A DNA stretch of 64,000 nt from the NCBI GenBank assembly GCA_008921705.1, contig VFFE01007795.1, forward strand, positions 2,558,514 to 2,622,513, read 5' to 3'. The notes under the pieces are model-generated. The model made no database searches. It saw nothing but the letters and a program-made list of their open reading frames with translations, and was not told the origin of the DNA. Source of the DNA: Burhinus oedicnemus (Eukaryota > Chordata > Aves > Charadriiformes > Burhinidae). Made by a program: the position numbers and the translations under genes. Of this stretch, positions 1 to 11,777 are shown piece by piece (position 1 is the first letter of the stretch; each line of letters opens with the position of its first letter).

Positions 1-719
1 TGACATCATCTGAGTCTACTTCAAGCCACCTGGGTACTGTAACAGCTATGGAAACTTGATGTGTGGATGCTTACAATATTGCAAATTCATGCTGTACTCC
101 AAAAATGCCTTTTTGTCACTTTGTTGGAGCACTGACTGTTGTTTCCCTCGGCATGCATAAATAGTAACTTCAAATCAAACTTCATGTGACTGGTCTCACT
201 ATTGTCTGCTTCAAACCCTCTGTTTCAGCCTCTTTCAAAAATCTTCTCAAATGATGTCAATTACAAATCATAAACTCTGAGCTGTAATGATGCAAATTTT
301 ATACAGCAGTCTAAGCAAATGGTAAAGATCATGGAATGCAGGATAAAAACATAACACAGGGAAGTTGTGGGGTTTTTTTGGGGGGTGGGGTAGTATGTGT
401 GGTGTTTCTTGTTTTTTCTTTTCTTTTTTTACCAGAATGTTCTTGATATGGGTGGGTAAATCTAGCTTTTGAAGTCAGTGGCTCCAGAACATCTGAGCAT
501 CTAAGGTCTCCCTTAGTCAACAGGAGCTGGATATTTGGTGCTTTAGGAAGTATGATCTTGCAGCTATGCCGTGTGATACCGGACTACTTCTGCATAATAA
601 ATAGGAGAACCAGTCTTGCTGGACTTTGTCTCTGTGCACATAACTCAAATAGATTAAGATCTCAAAGTCTTGTGTGAAAATGCAGTGGAATGTCATCTAA
701 TACATTTCTTCCTTTACAG
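1..719 (+). other. RAB21: RAB21 last intron (3' part)
   Basis: The sequence upstream of the RAB21 acceptor shows no coding frame matching Rab proteins, so it is read as the last intron. It is AT-rich, with a pyrimidine tract leading to the AG at 718-719. A G-rich/T-rich run lies at about 364-432. No repeat family was recognised. Confidence 0.8.
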
Positions 720-859
720 GAATGATAGAAACTGCTCAAGTGGATGAAAGAGCAAGAGGCAATGGTTCCAGTCAGTCAGGAATAGCAAGGCGGGGTGTAC
801 AGATCATTGATGATGAGCCACAAGTACAGAGCAGTGGAGGGTGCTGTTCTTCTGGATAA
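720..859 (+). CDS. RAB21: RAB21, last coding exon (C-terminal 45 residues, partial gene)
   Basis: This is the terminal exon of the small GTPase RAB21, which works on early endosomes in integrin and cargo traffic. An acceptor (cctttacag) precedes two bases completing a split codon. The frame then reads MIETAQVDERARGNGSSQ, continues through GVQIIDDEPQ, and ends GGCCSSG then TAA at 857-859. This agrees with my knowledge of the vertebrate RAB21 tail. The exon covers the end of the last helix and the hypervariable tail. The two adjacent cysteines in CCSSG are the geranylgeranylation site that anchors Rab proteins to membranes. The G-domain exons (P-loop, switches) lie upstream, outside the window. 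The gene runs in the same direction as TBC1D15 downstream. Identification is firm because the tail is distinctive among Rabs. Confidence 0.95.
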
Positions 860-3800
860 CTATAAAACTGTGCATCACTGCCCTCTCAATACGAAGACTG
901 CCATATTCCAAGTCACACATTCTTTACCAATGGAGTAATAGAATTAACAGTATTTAAAAATAATCACATGTAACACTGCAGAGACCTTAAGTGCTAAACT
1001 AGTGGCGTCTGTGACCAGAGAATTGGCATTTTCTACAGTGGTTAACAAAGCAATTACCAATGGCCTTTTTACATATTTTTCTTTAATGAGGAATAATATG
1101 CATGTAGAAAAGACCTACTTAAAGGCTTCATTTATATTCTTTTAAATCAGATCATTATTTAATAACTTATATACATTGTTGTTGGAATGGTATACGTTTT
1201 TGCAGCTCTTTGTATTTTGTGGTAGATTGAATTGTATCACTTCTAAAATGCAAATTGATTTTTTTTTTTAAATTAGCAGATATCTGAAGTAATATTTTTG
1301 CAGGGCCTCTACAAGCCTATAACTGTCAACTACTTTGATATATTCTGTTCATCCTGTATGCCAAGCTGGTAAAATACATTGTAAATTACATATTAAATAT
1401 TTTATCTGCTTTTACAATTGCAGGTGCAGAAATATGTACATCAGTCTTGTCAGTGATTGTGAAGTGAATAAGTCAGTGAAAGATGCAAGCTTTTCATGTG
1501 TATTATTGAATTGCTCATTCTATTCCCCCTACCTGAAAACAGCTTTTTTTGTTACATTCATAGCTACAGCTTTTTTTTTCTTAAGCCTTTTCTGGCAAGT
1601 AGCAGTATTTTAGAGTACCTCCTTAGTGGGAAGGGAATGCTTCCTTTGCCTGCTGTTTAACATTGAGGTATTTGACTCCCAGCTAAAACAGTTGGCGCAT
1701 GCATATATCTTGCCTCTGCAGTTACTTTGGCCTCTCAGAATATCCCCAGAAAGTCTGTCTGGTAGTCAGTAAACCAGGTGCATGGGAGACTCTTAAGCTG
1801 CATTAGTACATTTGTGTCCCGAGACAGCATTATAAATTATTAATGAGCGTAATTTTTTTCCCCTGTATTGCAGGGCTGGAGTGAACAAATGAATTGGCAT
1901 TAACTAGGTCTGCTTCTGATTTGGAGTGGTTGAGTAGAAGATATGAAACTTACCAGATGTACCTGTAACTTTGGGGATACTAGACAGAACTGAATTTATT
2001 CCTGACTTGTTCTTTCTCTTGTAAAGCGTTTTGAAGCCCACTTAAGTTTTGGGAGGAGGGTTTTCAGAAACAAAGTGTATAAATTACTATCACAAAGGAA
2101 CACAAATGGTGGTAGCTGAAACTTCAAAATGTTTTGTGCTCTGACTTTTTTTACTTAAGTTGTCATGCTTGGAAAAACAGTAAAGGTGATGTCTATGATA
2201 AAATAGAATATTCCTTGGCCTGCCTTTTTCCGAAGGGTAGAATTAGTATTGCATATGAATGCATTGAATGGTGTGGGTATGTTTCGATACACAAAAGGAG
2301 TAATAGTAACTAATCAGTCTGATGTGTAAGTGTGCTGTCTTCAATATGACTTTTATTTTCTCTGAAATAGGTGGCTTTGATACAGACTGGTCCTGGTGCA
2401 CTTTCTCCCTTTCTGTATAAACTGTGGTGTACATACCTTCTCTTAACCTACCATTGCCGTTCTCTTCTGACATGGTTGTATGCATGATGAACAAAGGTGA
2501 TTTGTTCATGCTAGTGAAGATGAAGTGTCTTGACTGCACATAGCTTTGGTGTGAAGCTAAAATTCATAATTATATGTCTGTATATGTAGCAACACCATTA
2601 AGTTAACATTCTTATATCTAACTTAACAGTAAGCCTTGCCAAAGTTGAAAAACAGGTCAGTTTGATTTAAAACCAGTACCTTCAAATCCATACAGTTAGA
2701 TGAAAGTCAGTCTTGTAAGTGGTACAATATTGATATGAGTGAAACTGGCAAGACTGTATGTTCAAGACTGGAATCTCCTCATTCCAGTTCCAGATTTTTT
2801 TGATTCAAATTTCACTTGCATATCTGTGTGTTTTGCAGAGATAGGGGGGGAAAAAACCAAACAAACAACCCAACCTCAACTAGACTTGATAAGTAGATGA
2901 GTCATGAGGGCTTACCTACACCAGAGCATACGTGTTCTCTCCAGCACGGAGTTTTTTCCACTTCGTTGAAGTGGACAGATGCAATTCCAGTCTGGAAATT
3001 AATACTAGCTGTTTACCCAAGAGAATGTTATGTTTGACGACTTTGAAATAGCAGTGTGTAGAATATATCTTTCTGCCTGCAGCTAAAGAGTTTTTAGTGT
3101 ATTCTGTGGTAGGGACATCCTGTGTGACTTCTGTCAATTATAAAACTAACAAAGCCATGTGGATACTAACTCTTAAGTCTCTTACCTAAAACTATTACTA
3201 CTCAAAACTTAGATGGGGGTGAGGAAGCTGACAACTTTGTATAATTAAGGAAGGTTCTGGTTGTTATTACCAAAATACTTTTTTTTTTTAAATAAATTAT
3301 CAGAAGTTACTTTTATTAAGCTACGGCATGAAAAATACTCTGGAAACCTTCCTGTCTAAGCTGGAGTTTGATTGGACTTTATGGAACTTAAAACCTGTGC
3401 TTAGCAGGGTATCGTTATACTAACTTTCAAAAGAAGTATAGCTTCATGAAGTCAGGGAAGTTGTTTTCCAAGACACAAGTAAAAACATTATGGATTGTTT
3501 AGACTGATTAACATATGACTTCAGCTATTCATTGTTAGCAGACAAAATACAACAGTTCCAGGAAAAAGCATCTTTATTGAAGATATCTGGCATGTTCTTT
3601 GCATTAAATATATAGGAAAGCACAGATAGCTTGGTTTTTCTGTATTTGAGCAGGATCTTACTCAGTAACCTGGTATTACTACTGTGTGGTTTGGTTTTCA
3701 AGAGCCTTGCATTTGGTGGAATCTATCTAGATTGCCTGGTTTCTGTGTCTTAAGGAAAACTGTTTTCTTGTTGCCAACTGCTGTTGCTGAAAACAAATAA

Positions 3801-6800
3801 GGTATTTTTCATGCTTCTGAGAAGAGTGCAAGAGAACAACTACGTCTGTCTTTAGAAAGTACCTCTGTTGTGGGATAGATAAAACCAGCCAGACACCTCC
3901 TACAGCATGTAAGTCAACATTGAGCACACTTCCTCAGAGTAAATCTTGACAAACATCACTAAGTTAGACCTTTTTTATTATAGTATATGAGTACAAATGC
4001 CTTTCTAAAACAACTTTAAGTACTTGCTCACAGACTTGATGCTGGTGCTATGAATACTTGAGCTACCTATGAAACTTTGCCACCTGCTGAAATAAAATCT
4101 AACAAACCAAAGTCCAAAAACTTTAATGCAGCAGTATGTATCTGTTAGGTGTTATTTATGGACACTGTCTTATTGCACTTAGACTATAGTTCAGAAGTTA
4201 TAAAAGACCAGATAGACTGATTCAGACAAGGAAACTAATAAATTCAGACTCATAGTACTTGGCAATGAGTGTCACTAGCTGTAAAGGTTGGGGATGATGA
4301 CTTTGTCTGGTTTGCAGTGAACTCGCATATGGTTCCAAGATGGGGACATTTAGTGTTCAGATGAACTGCATTGTCTGGTCTCTTGAGGAAGTTAAGTAAT
4401 TGAGTGTTGCCTTTACTACATGCTTTTCTTCAATGTTCACACATTATAAGCAGTCTTGCTTACTACCACATTTAAAAGTATCCCTTAGACCTCTTTATCC
4501 TGACACTTCTATTGTTCTAGGTGTTTAACTTGTATGTCTGCCTACAGCTCTTGGAGAAACCTAGTCATTTAACTTCTACTTTAGATTCCAAGCCAGATGA
4601 AAACAGCTTTGCAAAAAGGTATGAGGTCATGGAAAGTGGTTAGAGTTCAAATGGAGTTCTCTGAAATGTTAGAGGCTGTCAGGAAAAACAGTTTAAAGAA
4701 GAAAAGAGAAATGGGAAACCTGCTTGAGGACAACTGAAGCTCGGAAATCTCAACAAGCTGAAAGCAAAGTGGTATGACTGATAGAGTACAGAAATAAGAC
4801 TTGGAGCCAGCTAGCTCTCTTATTTGCCTTTTGTGGAAGGAAAAGGAGAAGTAGAAAGAAAAAGACAAGTAGGAAAAACTGAAGGTGCTGGTAGTGGGCT
4901 GCTGAGTGAGGTGCTGAGTTAACTACTTGGTGGAGTTGCTAGTGTGTCACATGAGCAATGGTAGTTGCTTAACTTAAGACTTTTCTTCAATTACTTGCTA
5001 GGTTGTTTTTCCTTCTGTGAAATACCATTTTTGCTTCACTAAGGAGAATACAATTAACTCTGAACAGGCTTTCAGACACAATACTAACCTACTTAAAACT
5101 TCACTAGAATATGCTAATTTATGAGCATTACAGTTAACTGACTGTGTTAACCTTTGTTTGCATCAAAGCTTAGGGTTTTTTTCCTGATGAGTCAGGAAAT
5201 AAATCAGTGAGGATAACTTTTACTGCACTTGTGTTAAGGAGTTGCAGATGAAGACTGAGATCCTTGGCACTAGTTGCTGCGCAAGCTCAACAAAGCGTGA
5301 AAACTAGCTTGCTTTGTGCTGGGTACTGTTGCTCTTTGGGGGATTCTGCTCAACTCCAGGATCAACCTGTGCATCTCAGTGATGTAGTTATCTACTGAAT
5401 TTAGGCTTTTTCTGTCAAATAATAATGTATACTCTTCCCTCTTGCATTTTTGGAGCTATCATTGGCCACTGTATTGAGCAGAATGAGATGGAGAAGCAGT
5501 TCTGAGAGTTGTGGAGAATTTGAAATGTTTCTTGTCTTGAGTTGGCTTCAAAAGTGAGAATCTATGAAACCATCACCGTTATGACAAAGGTATTATTCTG
5601 TCCAAGATAACTGAAAGTATTTTGGCTTGGAAAAAGTTCCACTGTAACCCAATTAAAAATCTAAATTGCTCTACTTCCAAAATGAAAATTTATTTCAAGC
5701 TGATCTCTTTTGATTCTTGATTATTTTTTTTTTCCAAGACAAATTACCAAACAAGGCCAAAACCTTCAATTGATTGGCATGTTCTGCAGCCCTAAAATAA
5801 TGTCTGTGACACTAGGGAGGAGCTGTGTACTTATATTCCACTGGACAGTTTGGAGCTTTGATTGTATTTATTCAATACCAGGATGTTGAAAGATAGACTG
5901 CAAAAATGTTTCCATCTATTTCCACTGCTTTGCATATGCAGGGAAGCAGCATGTCCTGATGCAGCTGCAGAGTGAATGTGAAAAGAGGGCTTCTGTCCCT
6001 CTTGTCCTGTTTGTTGGCTGTAATTCATTGTTAATGAATTACTACTACAGGAAACTTTCCATGCTGGAGATCCCCCTGTACAAGAAAGGAAACACACATG
6101 TTCTCTGCTTGCTTCTCTAGCTCTTCTATACAGTGGTAAGTACTACAGCAGTAATACCCAGTTCCGCCCAGTTTGAGAATGTTGGTGGGTTTTTTTCCCC
6201 TCAAGAATAGCTTTTCCTATTTCTTGACAGGTCATTTTTTCAGTGTATCTAGTCTCACTGATCTCTTGCAAGGGGTTTAAGACTTCATTGTAGGTGACCC
6301 AGAAGCAAAGCAATTTGAAAGTATGACAACAAAGGACCATGACTAGCAGTATTGCAACAGTCTTCCCCAGCAATCGGTCATATCCTGCCTCCAAACCAGT
6401 GAGGAGAGAGTATTGGAAGTTTGATGGCAAGTCCTTGCTACCTCTGGTACCTGACTCCTGATTCTTGAATATTGGAAGTCACTTAGAAGAAATCCAAGTA
6501 GAGAGGATTGGAGAGAGCAAGGACTACTTTCTCATCTGTTGCCAAATAGTTGATATCCTGTGACTGATCCAGACTCATGTAACAGATCTCTTTTGGGCTG
6601 TTGAAACTGTTAAATTAGAGATCCTTCTTCAAGTTAACAATCACTCTGTTCTGAAAGATCAATAAATTTTGGACTCAATGGAAAAAACAAGTAGTTCCTC
6701 TTTTGCAGAACTGGAAACTTAAACTGCCTAATCAGGCTTTTCTTAGTGGAAAGAGGACAGTGCTTGATACCTAAAGACTTAAGTGCCATCAGTGCTATTT

Positions 6801-9800
6801 GATCACACAGGCATTATGATTGTCATACTGGATTCTTCTCATCAGATAAGCTAATTGAGCTCATCAGGCTCAATCAAATAGAATACTTCTCTATAAACCC
6901 AGAGAAAATGTTAGCAGGGCAAAAGCCAACATGGAAAAGGACACAGTATTTTAATATTAGGTTATTTGACATTGTCAAATGCTGTAGGAATATACTATTT
7001 GGCATTACTGGATAAAAGAAATTTTGAAAAAAATGCATTGAAAAGTAGTATCTAGCAGAGCCTTCACAAACCTTACCTTTCCCAGTGCATTGCTGCAGCT
7101 GGAGTTCTTAAATACATCCTAGAGTATTTTATATACCAGTGCATTTACATGAAGATAGTTCTGTGATAAATTAATTCCAAATGCTCAATCAACTAGGGAA
7201 ACAACAACTTGTTTAGCATGACTGCTATTCTATCAATGCCTAATATTAAAAGTGAAAATGCATGTAAGTGGGAATGAATCAATAGAAAGGAGAGGAAAAA
7301 ATGTGTACTGAAAATCAATACAAGAAAACAGAGCTGGGACTTCTTGTTACTGGCATATCTGAAAATTATCTCCTACATTATAGTAAGTCACAGAATTTGA
7401 AACTTGACGAACAGTCTGTAATAAAGTGGCCCTGAAAATTACTGGAGTCGTGCCCACTGGGGTCAGTGACCTGGCTTACAAAGAGATCTGGTAAAAACTG
7501 ACACCGCAGGTTTTTTATGTTACAAATACAATAAAAAATTTCTGAACCCATCTGAATATGGTGTAATGAAAGATGGCTTTAAGACGCCAAACCAGGCTCA
7601 GCGAGGTTGTTCTACATTATGCTAGCATATACCCCAGGGACTGTAGTGTGAGCAGGGACCCATCAAAATGCAGCTTTGATTCTCAAAATTGGTCTTTGGC
7701 AGCCTAGATCAGTTCATGAGGAAGAAGCAGTTGCTGTTGAACCACATTTGTCAGTTTAATGATAGCCCCAGGCACACTGCTTGTATGCTAAAGGTGCAGC
7801 AAAAACAAGTCAAACATAGAAGGAAGGCTCAAGACTGGGAGTTTTTCACCAAGTATGCGTTTATCCTACTGATGTCCTGCCTCTGTAATGAATGTTTGTG
7901 CACACTTCCCTCGTGAAAATTCCTGTTCAACTGATGCAGTGGATTTGAACTGGATGGACGTCGTGAGTGAAAACAGCAAGCAACAGGAAAAGTGGGGCAA
8001 GATAAAGGGAGTTTGCATGGTTCCTGCTTTGGCTGTTCTTGGCCCTTTCATTTGCACCTGTAAAAAGTCAGTAGCTATATCCTATGTTTGCATCAGAAAG
8101 TCTATTTTCCATTTGGTGAGAATTTTTTCGTTAAGAAATGAAAATCTGAAGATCTTTTTAGAGTAGATGTAGTTCCCTCATAGATTTAGTCTTTCTGAAG
8201 ACTGTCAGCATCTCATTAAAGGGGCTATATTAAATGGTGAAGAGCAAGTGTGCTGCCTGTAGTTACCCCCTGCAATCGGAGTCCTATGGTGAATGTTACA
8301 AATAGCAAGAGGCAGCAGAGTATCCAATGCACCTCTGATTGCCACCCTACTCTCACGTTGTTTTGTGACATAGAGTAATTGCAAAACAATGCTCAACTAT
8401 AAGATGTGCGCGTACTGGTTAGAGAAGTTGGTTTGAGGCTTAAAATGATAGTAAATTATACTTTGATTGGAGCCTTCAAGGAATCTTGACCATCCTTTCA
8501 GTATGTGAATACTGCAGTACTTGGCACCATGGGACACTGATTCTTTTTCAGAGACTTAGGGATTTCAGCTTGGGGAAATGGAGCAATCTCTGAAGTGGCT
8601 TATGATGGCAAGTTAAGAGAAGGAAGGAAGTACTGTGTGAGTAGCACAGACCCATACTTAGCATTGCTTTTTGAATGGCTAGAATGAAGTACAGCATTGA
8701 CTACCCCCACCCTAAAACAATTGTTCTGTTAGTTTCCTCCTCGTTCCAGGAAATGTTCCCTGTTGGTGGTGTTGTAGTGCATATGTAGAAGTGATAGGGT
8801 TACTACTATTTGTCTCTTTCTGCATTCCTAGCTCTGGCAATACTAGTCCATGCCAATCGGCAAACAACAAATAAGTTTCTGTTTAGTCATCACTGTCGGA
8901 TAGCTTCCAACTAGTCTCTGTGGAGGCTGATGCAATCATGAATCTCTCCTTGCATGACAACTGCAGAGCATTTCATGTTGGTATCTGCTCTGCTGCTTTT
9001 CTATTTAAAAAAAAAAAAAAAGTTTCTTGTCCCACTCAGACAACAAAGCTATTGTAAAGTTGTGATCCACTGTACCAACAGTAATGTTTTCTTATGACAA
9101 ATCTTCTATGTTTTGGGTTGTTTCATATTCTGGAATTCTATTAATACTTGATATGTGTGGATAAAAGAAATACCAGGTTCATAAACAGGATCTCACAGCT
9201 GTGGTTATGGATATACAAAATGTGACACAGTGCAAATACTTGAAGAAAGCTCATCATCCAGTGTACTGCCTTCATGTCTTGTTACATCTCCATGCCTTCA
9301 CACTAACTACAAATAAATGCTGATGGGGAATGGGATTTCCTTCCTTTTAATTTCAGTCTGTGTGTACTTAATTGTCTAACCTTGCGTCAGAAGGCAGCCA
9401 AGCATGGAACATTACTCTACCTGCATGCTCTGCTTGTGCAGGTTGTGTTATGTTTTCTTAGAGGAACAGGTGAGAAAGGCTATCATATCTTCATTTCTCA
9501 GTTTCTACATTGATGTAGAGACAACTAGCAAGTAGAGAAAAATCCCAACTTGTCCCAGAGGCTATATTTTTACTGGCAAATAAATTAGGTCAGGGTGCAT
9601 AAGGAGTTATGGCTTCAAGAGCAAATAGCACAGTACAGCTTTCATCCAGGTGGCTGAGTCCTCTTCTGCCCTTTAAATCATATTTACATGCTGTCTGCTT
9701 GGAGTGGCTGTGCTATTCCCCATGCTATGTCTAGGTATTACTCTGAGACACCTTAAATGGTATGGGCCATAGTTATATAAAAGAACACAGTAATGATTAA

Positions 9801-10825
9801 ACAGCAAGGTTGACTGTAGGTCAGTACCCCAGGTTTACTTGGTTCACTTGAATGGACGTGGCCAGCGCCTGATCTGTCTCCTGCTTTCCTAATGATGGAG
9901 TAGGATGGGAGGTTTCTTTTTTTACATTTTCCTCTTAAACGCAGAAAACAAGAGCACATGACAGCTAAATCCTGGGATATCACCTTTATTGTCTACAATA
10001 CAGTTCACGCTGATGACTGGTACCTCTTAGAATATGAGGAATTCAAGAGAAGCACAGTCTGCAGCTTTCTCCCGGGTGTCCAGCTGTACCCAGAGTCCAG
10101 GACAGCACCACATTTACTGTCTGTTTGCAATCTATGACAAACTGGAGTAGCGTGGAAAAATTGTAGGTTGCATCTGTCAAAGCAAGGCTCAGAATATATC
10201 CATTTCCTATGAGCAGAAGGTCAAAGGAAAGATTTTTGGCACTGTTTCTCTTTGTTTCTCTGCTGTGGGGTTTTTGTTTGTACAAATTAAGCCTGTGATG
10301 GAAGGACTTGACAGAATCTCCACTTGTCTTATGCGAGCCAGGTTTTCATGTGGTTGAGCATGTGGGCAGCTGACACTTCTGAATACAGGAATGGATCTTG
10401 GAGCCCAGCTGAAATAGCTGTGTGAACAACAATAGCAGCTGCTGCAGCTCTTGGCATAGCAATAATAGCTACACTTGCAGCTGTGACAGCAACAGAAACC
10501 AGAGGAAAGCCAGGAACGCTTTCTGGCTGCACACTCGGTGCTGTCTGGGGTGCTGTGACTACCTTTATGTGGCAGAAGATTTTTTTATTACAGCAGATGG
10601 CTCAGAGAAGAGTGGGCCACCAAGGATAAGATACCCTCCTTGTTAGATTCCCATCTGTGCAGTGCGCAAAGGCTTAGACTTCAGCACAGAGCAGCAGAAT
10701 GCCCCACTATTTTCTTAATGAGCTTATGGAGAAGGGAGAGGAACCTGCTAGCACTGCGTCAGCCTATGGAACTTGCTGTTGTGGGATCGTTCAGGTTTGT
10801 AAACTGAAATAACGTAAGGCACCAT
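860..10825 (+). other. RAB21: RAB21 3'UTR, then RAB21-TBC1D15 intergenic DNA
   Basis: This begins directly after the RAB21 stop codon. No frame resembles a known protein. RAB21 messages have a long 3'UTR in other vertebrates, so some kilobases are probably transcribed. AATAAA hexamers lie at about 3291, 4091, 5198, 6661, 7420, 7530 and 9312. The one at 9312 has a G/T-rich stretch after it; none can be chosen with confidence from sequence alone. An A-run occurs at 9007-9021. No tRNA, clear transposon or conserved coding exon was seen. Confidence 0.5.
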
Positions 10826-11465
10826 TACAGGCTGCGGACTGACTGGCTGGAAAGCAGTTTTGCAGAGAAGGATCTGAGTGTGTGGTGCATGACAAGTTGG
10901 CTATAAACCAGCATTGAAGGTCAACAGCATTCTGGCCTGCATCTGGAAGAGCACTGCCAGCAGGTTGAGGCAGGTGATCCTTCCCCTCAGCCCCAGTGAG
11001 AGATGTCTAGTGCTGGGCTCCCCAGTACAACAGACATGGACACCCTGGAGCGAGGCTTGTGAAGGACTATAAAAGATGATTAGGAGACTGGATCATTTGT
11101 CATATGAAGAGAGGCTGAGGGAACTAGGACTGTTTGGTCTTGAGAAGGCTCAAGAGATGTTGTCAATGTTTAAAAATGTATTATGAGAGGGAGTAAAGAA
11201 GGCAGAGCTGGACTTTTCTTAGTGGCGTCCAGGGAAAGGACAAGATGAAATGGGCACAAACTGAAGTACAAGAAATTCCATTTAGGCATAAGAAAAATCT
11301 TTTTCACTTCAAGGGTGGAGAAACACTGAAACAGCTTGATGGAGGAGGTTGTGGTGTCTCTATCCTTGGAGCAACTCAAAACTCAACTGGACAAGGCCCT
11401 GAGAAATCTGCTCTACAATCTGATTTGCAATCTGCTCTGGGCAGGACTAGATGAACTCTAAAGGT
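10826..11465 (+). mobile_element. CR1 LINE fragment, outer copy, 5' part (sense)
   Basis: The sequence follows the CR1 pol 3' region in sense orientation. It has the stretch around ctggctggaaagcagttttg, then ggctccccagtacaa near 11020, gaggctgagggaactagg near 11111, and the terminal ggactagatga block near 11443. The reading frame is broken, so the copy is dead. It stops at about 11465 in the middle of the CR1 tail, where a second CR1 begins in the opposite orientation. The missing tail reappears at about 11736. CR1 is the dominant avian LINE family, usually 5'-truncated as here. Confidence 0.85.
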
Positions 11466-11735
11466 CACAGAATCATCGGGATTGGAAGGGACCTCTGGAG
11501 ATCATCTAGTCCAACCCCCCTGCCAGAGCAGATTCACCTAAAGCAGGTGGCACAGGATGGTGTCCAGGCTGGTTGTGAATGTCTCCAGAGTCGGAGACTC
11601 CACCACCTCTCTGGGCAGCCTGTTCCAGTACTCTGCCACCCTCAAAGTAAAGTTCCTCCTCATGTTTAGACGGAACTTCCTATGTTCAAGTTTGTGCCCG
11701 TTACCTCTTGTCCTACCACTGGGCACCACTGCAAA
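11466..11735 (-). mobile_element. CR1 LINE fragment, inner copy (antisense)
   Basis: This is a 5'-truncated CR1 on the minus strand. The plus strand starts with the complement of the CR1 3' octamer (cacagaat at 11466-11473), followed by ggaagggacctctggagatc. The minus strand encodes the end of the CR1 reverse transcriptase ORF, with [18 protein letters not shown] readable. It sits inside the sense CR1 that flanks it on both sides, so it inserted later. Similar bases (aaggtc before, gaggtc after) are consistent with a short target-site duplication. Confidence 0.85.
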
Positions 11736-11777
11736 AAGAGGTCCCTGCCAACCTCAACCTTTCTGTGATCCCGTGAT
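11736..11777 (+). mobile_element. CR1 LINE fragment, outer copy, 3' tail (sense)
   Basis: The block reads gaggtccctgccaacc then ttctgtgatcccgtgat, which is the sense-strand CR1 3' tail with two degenerate octamer units. It continues the copy interrupted at 11465, supporting a nested insertion rather than two independent neighbours. Confidence 0.75.

Noticed and set aside
7689..7916. Frame with NDSPRHTACML, vaguely like the mariner transposase HDNARPHTA motif
   Set aside because: No second catalytic motif, no inverted terminal repeats and no further similarity nearby.
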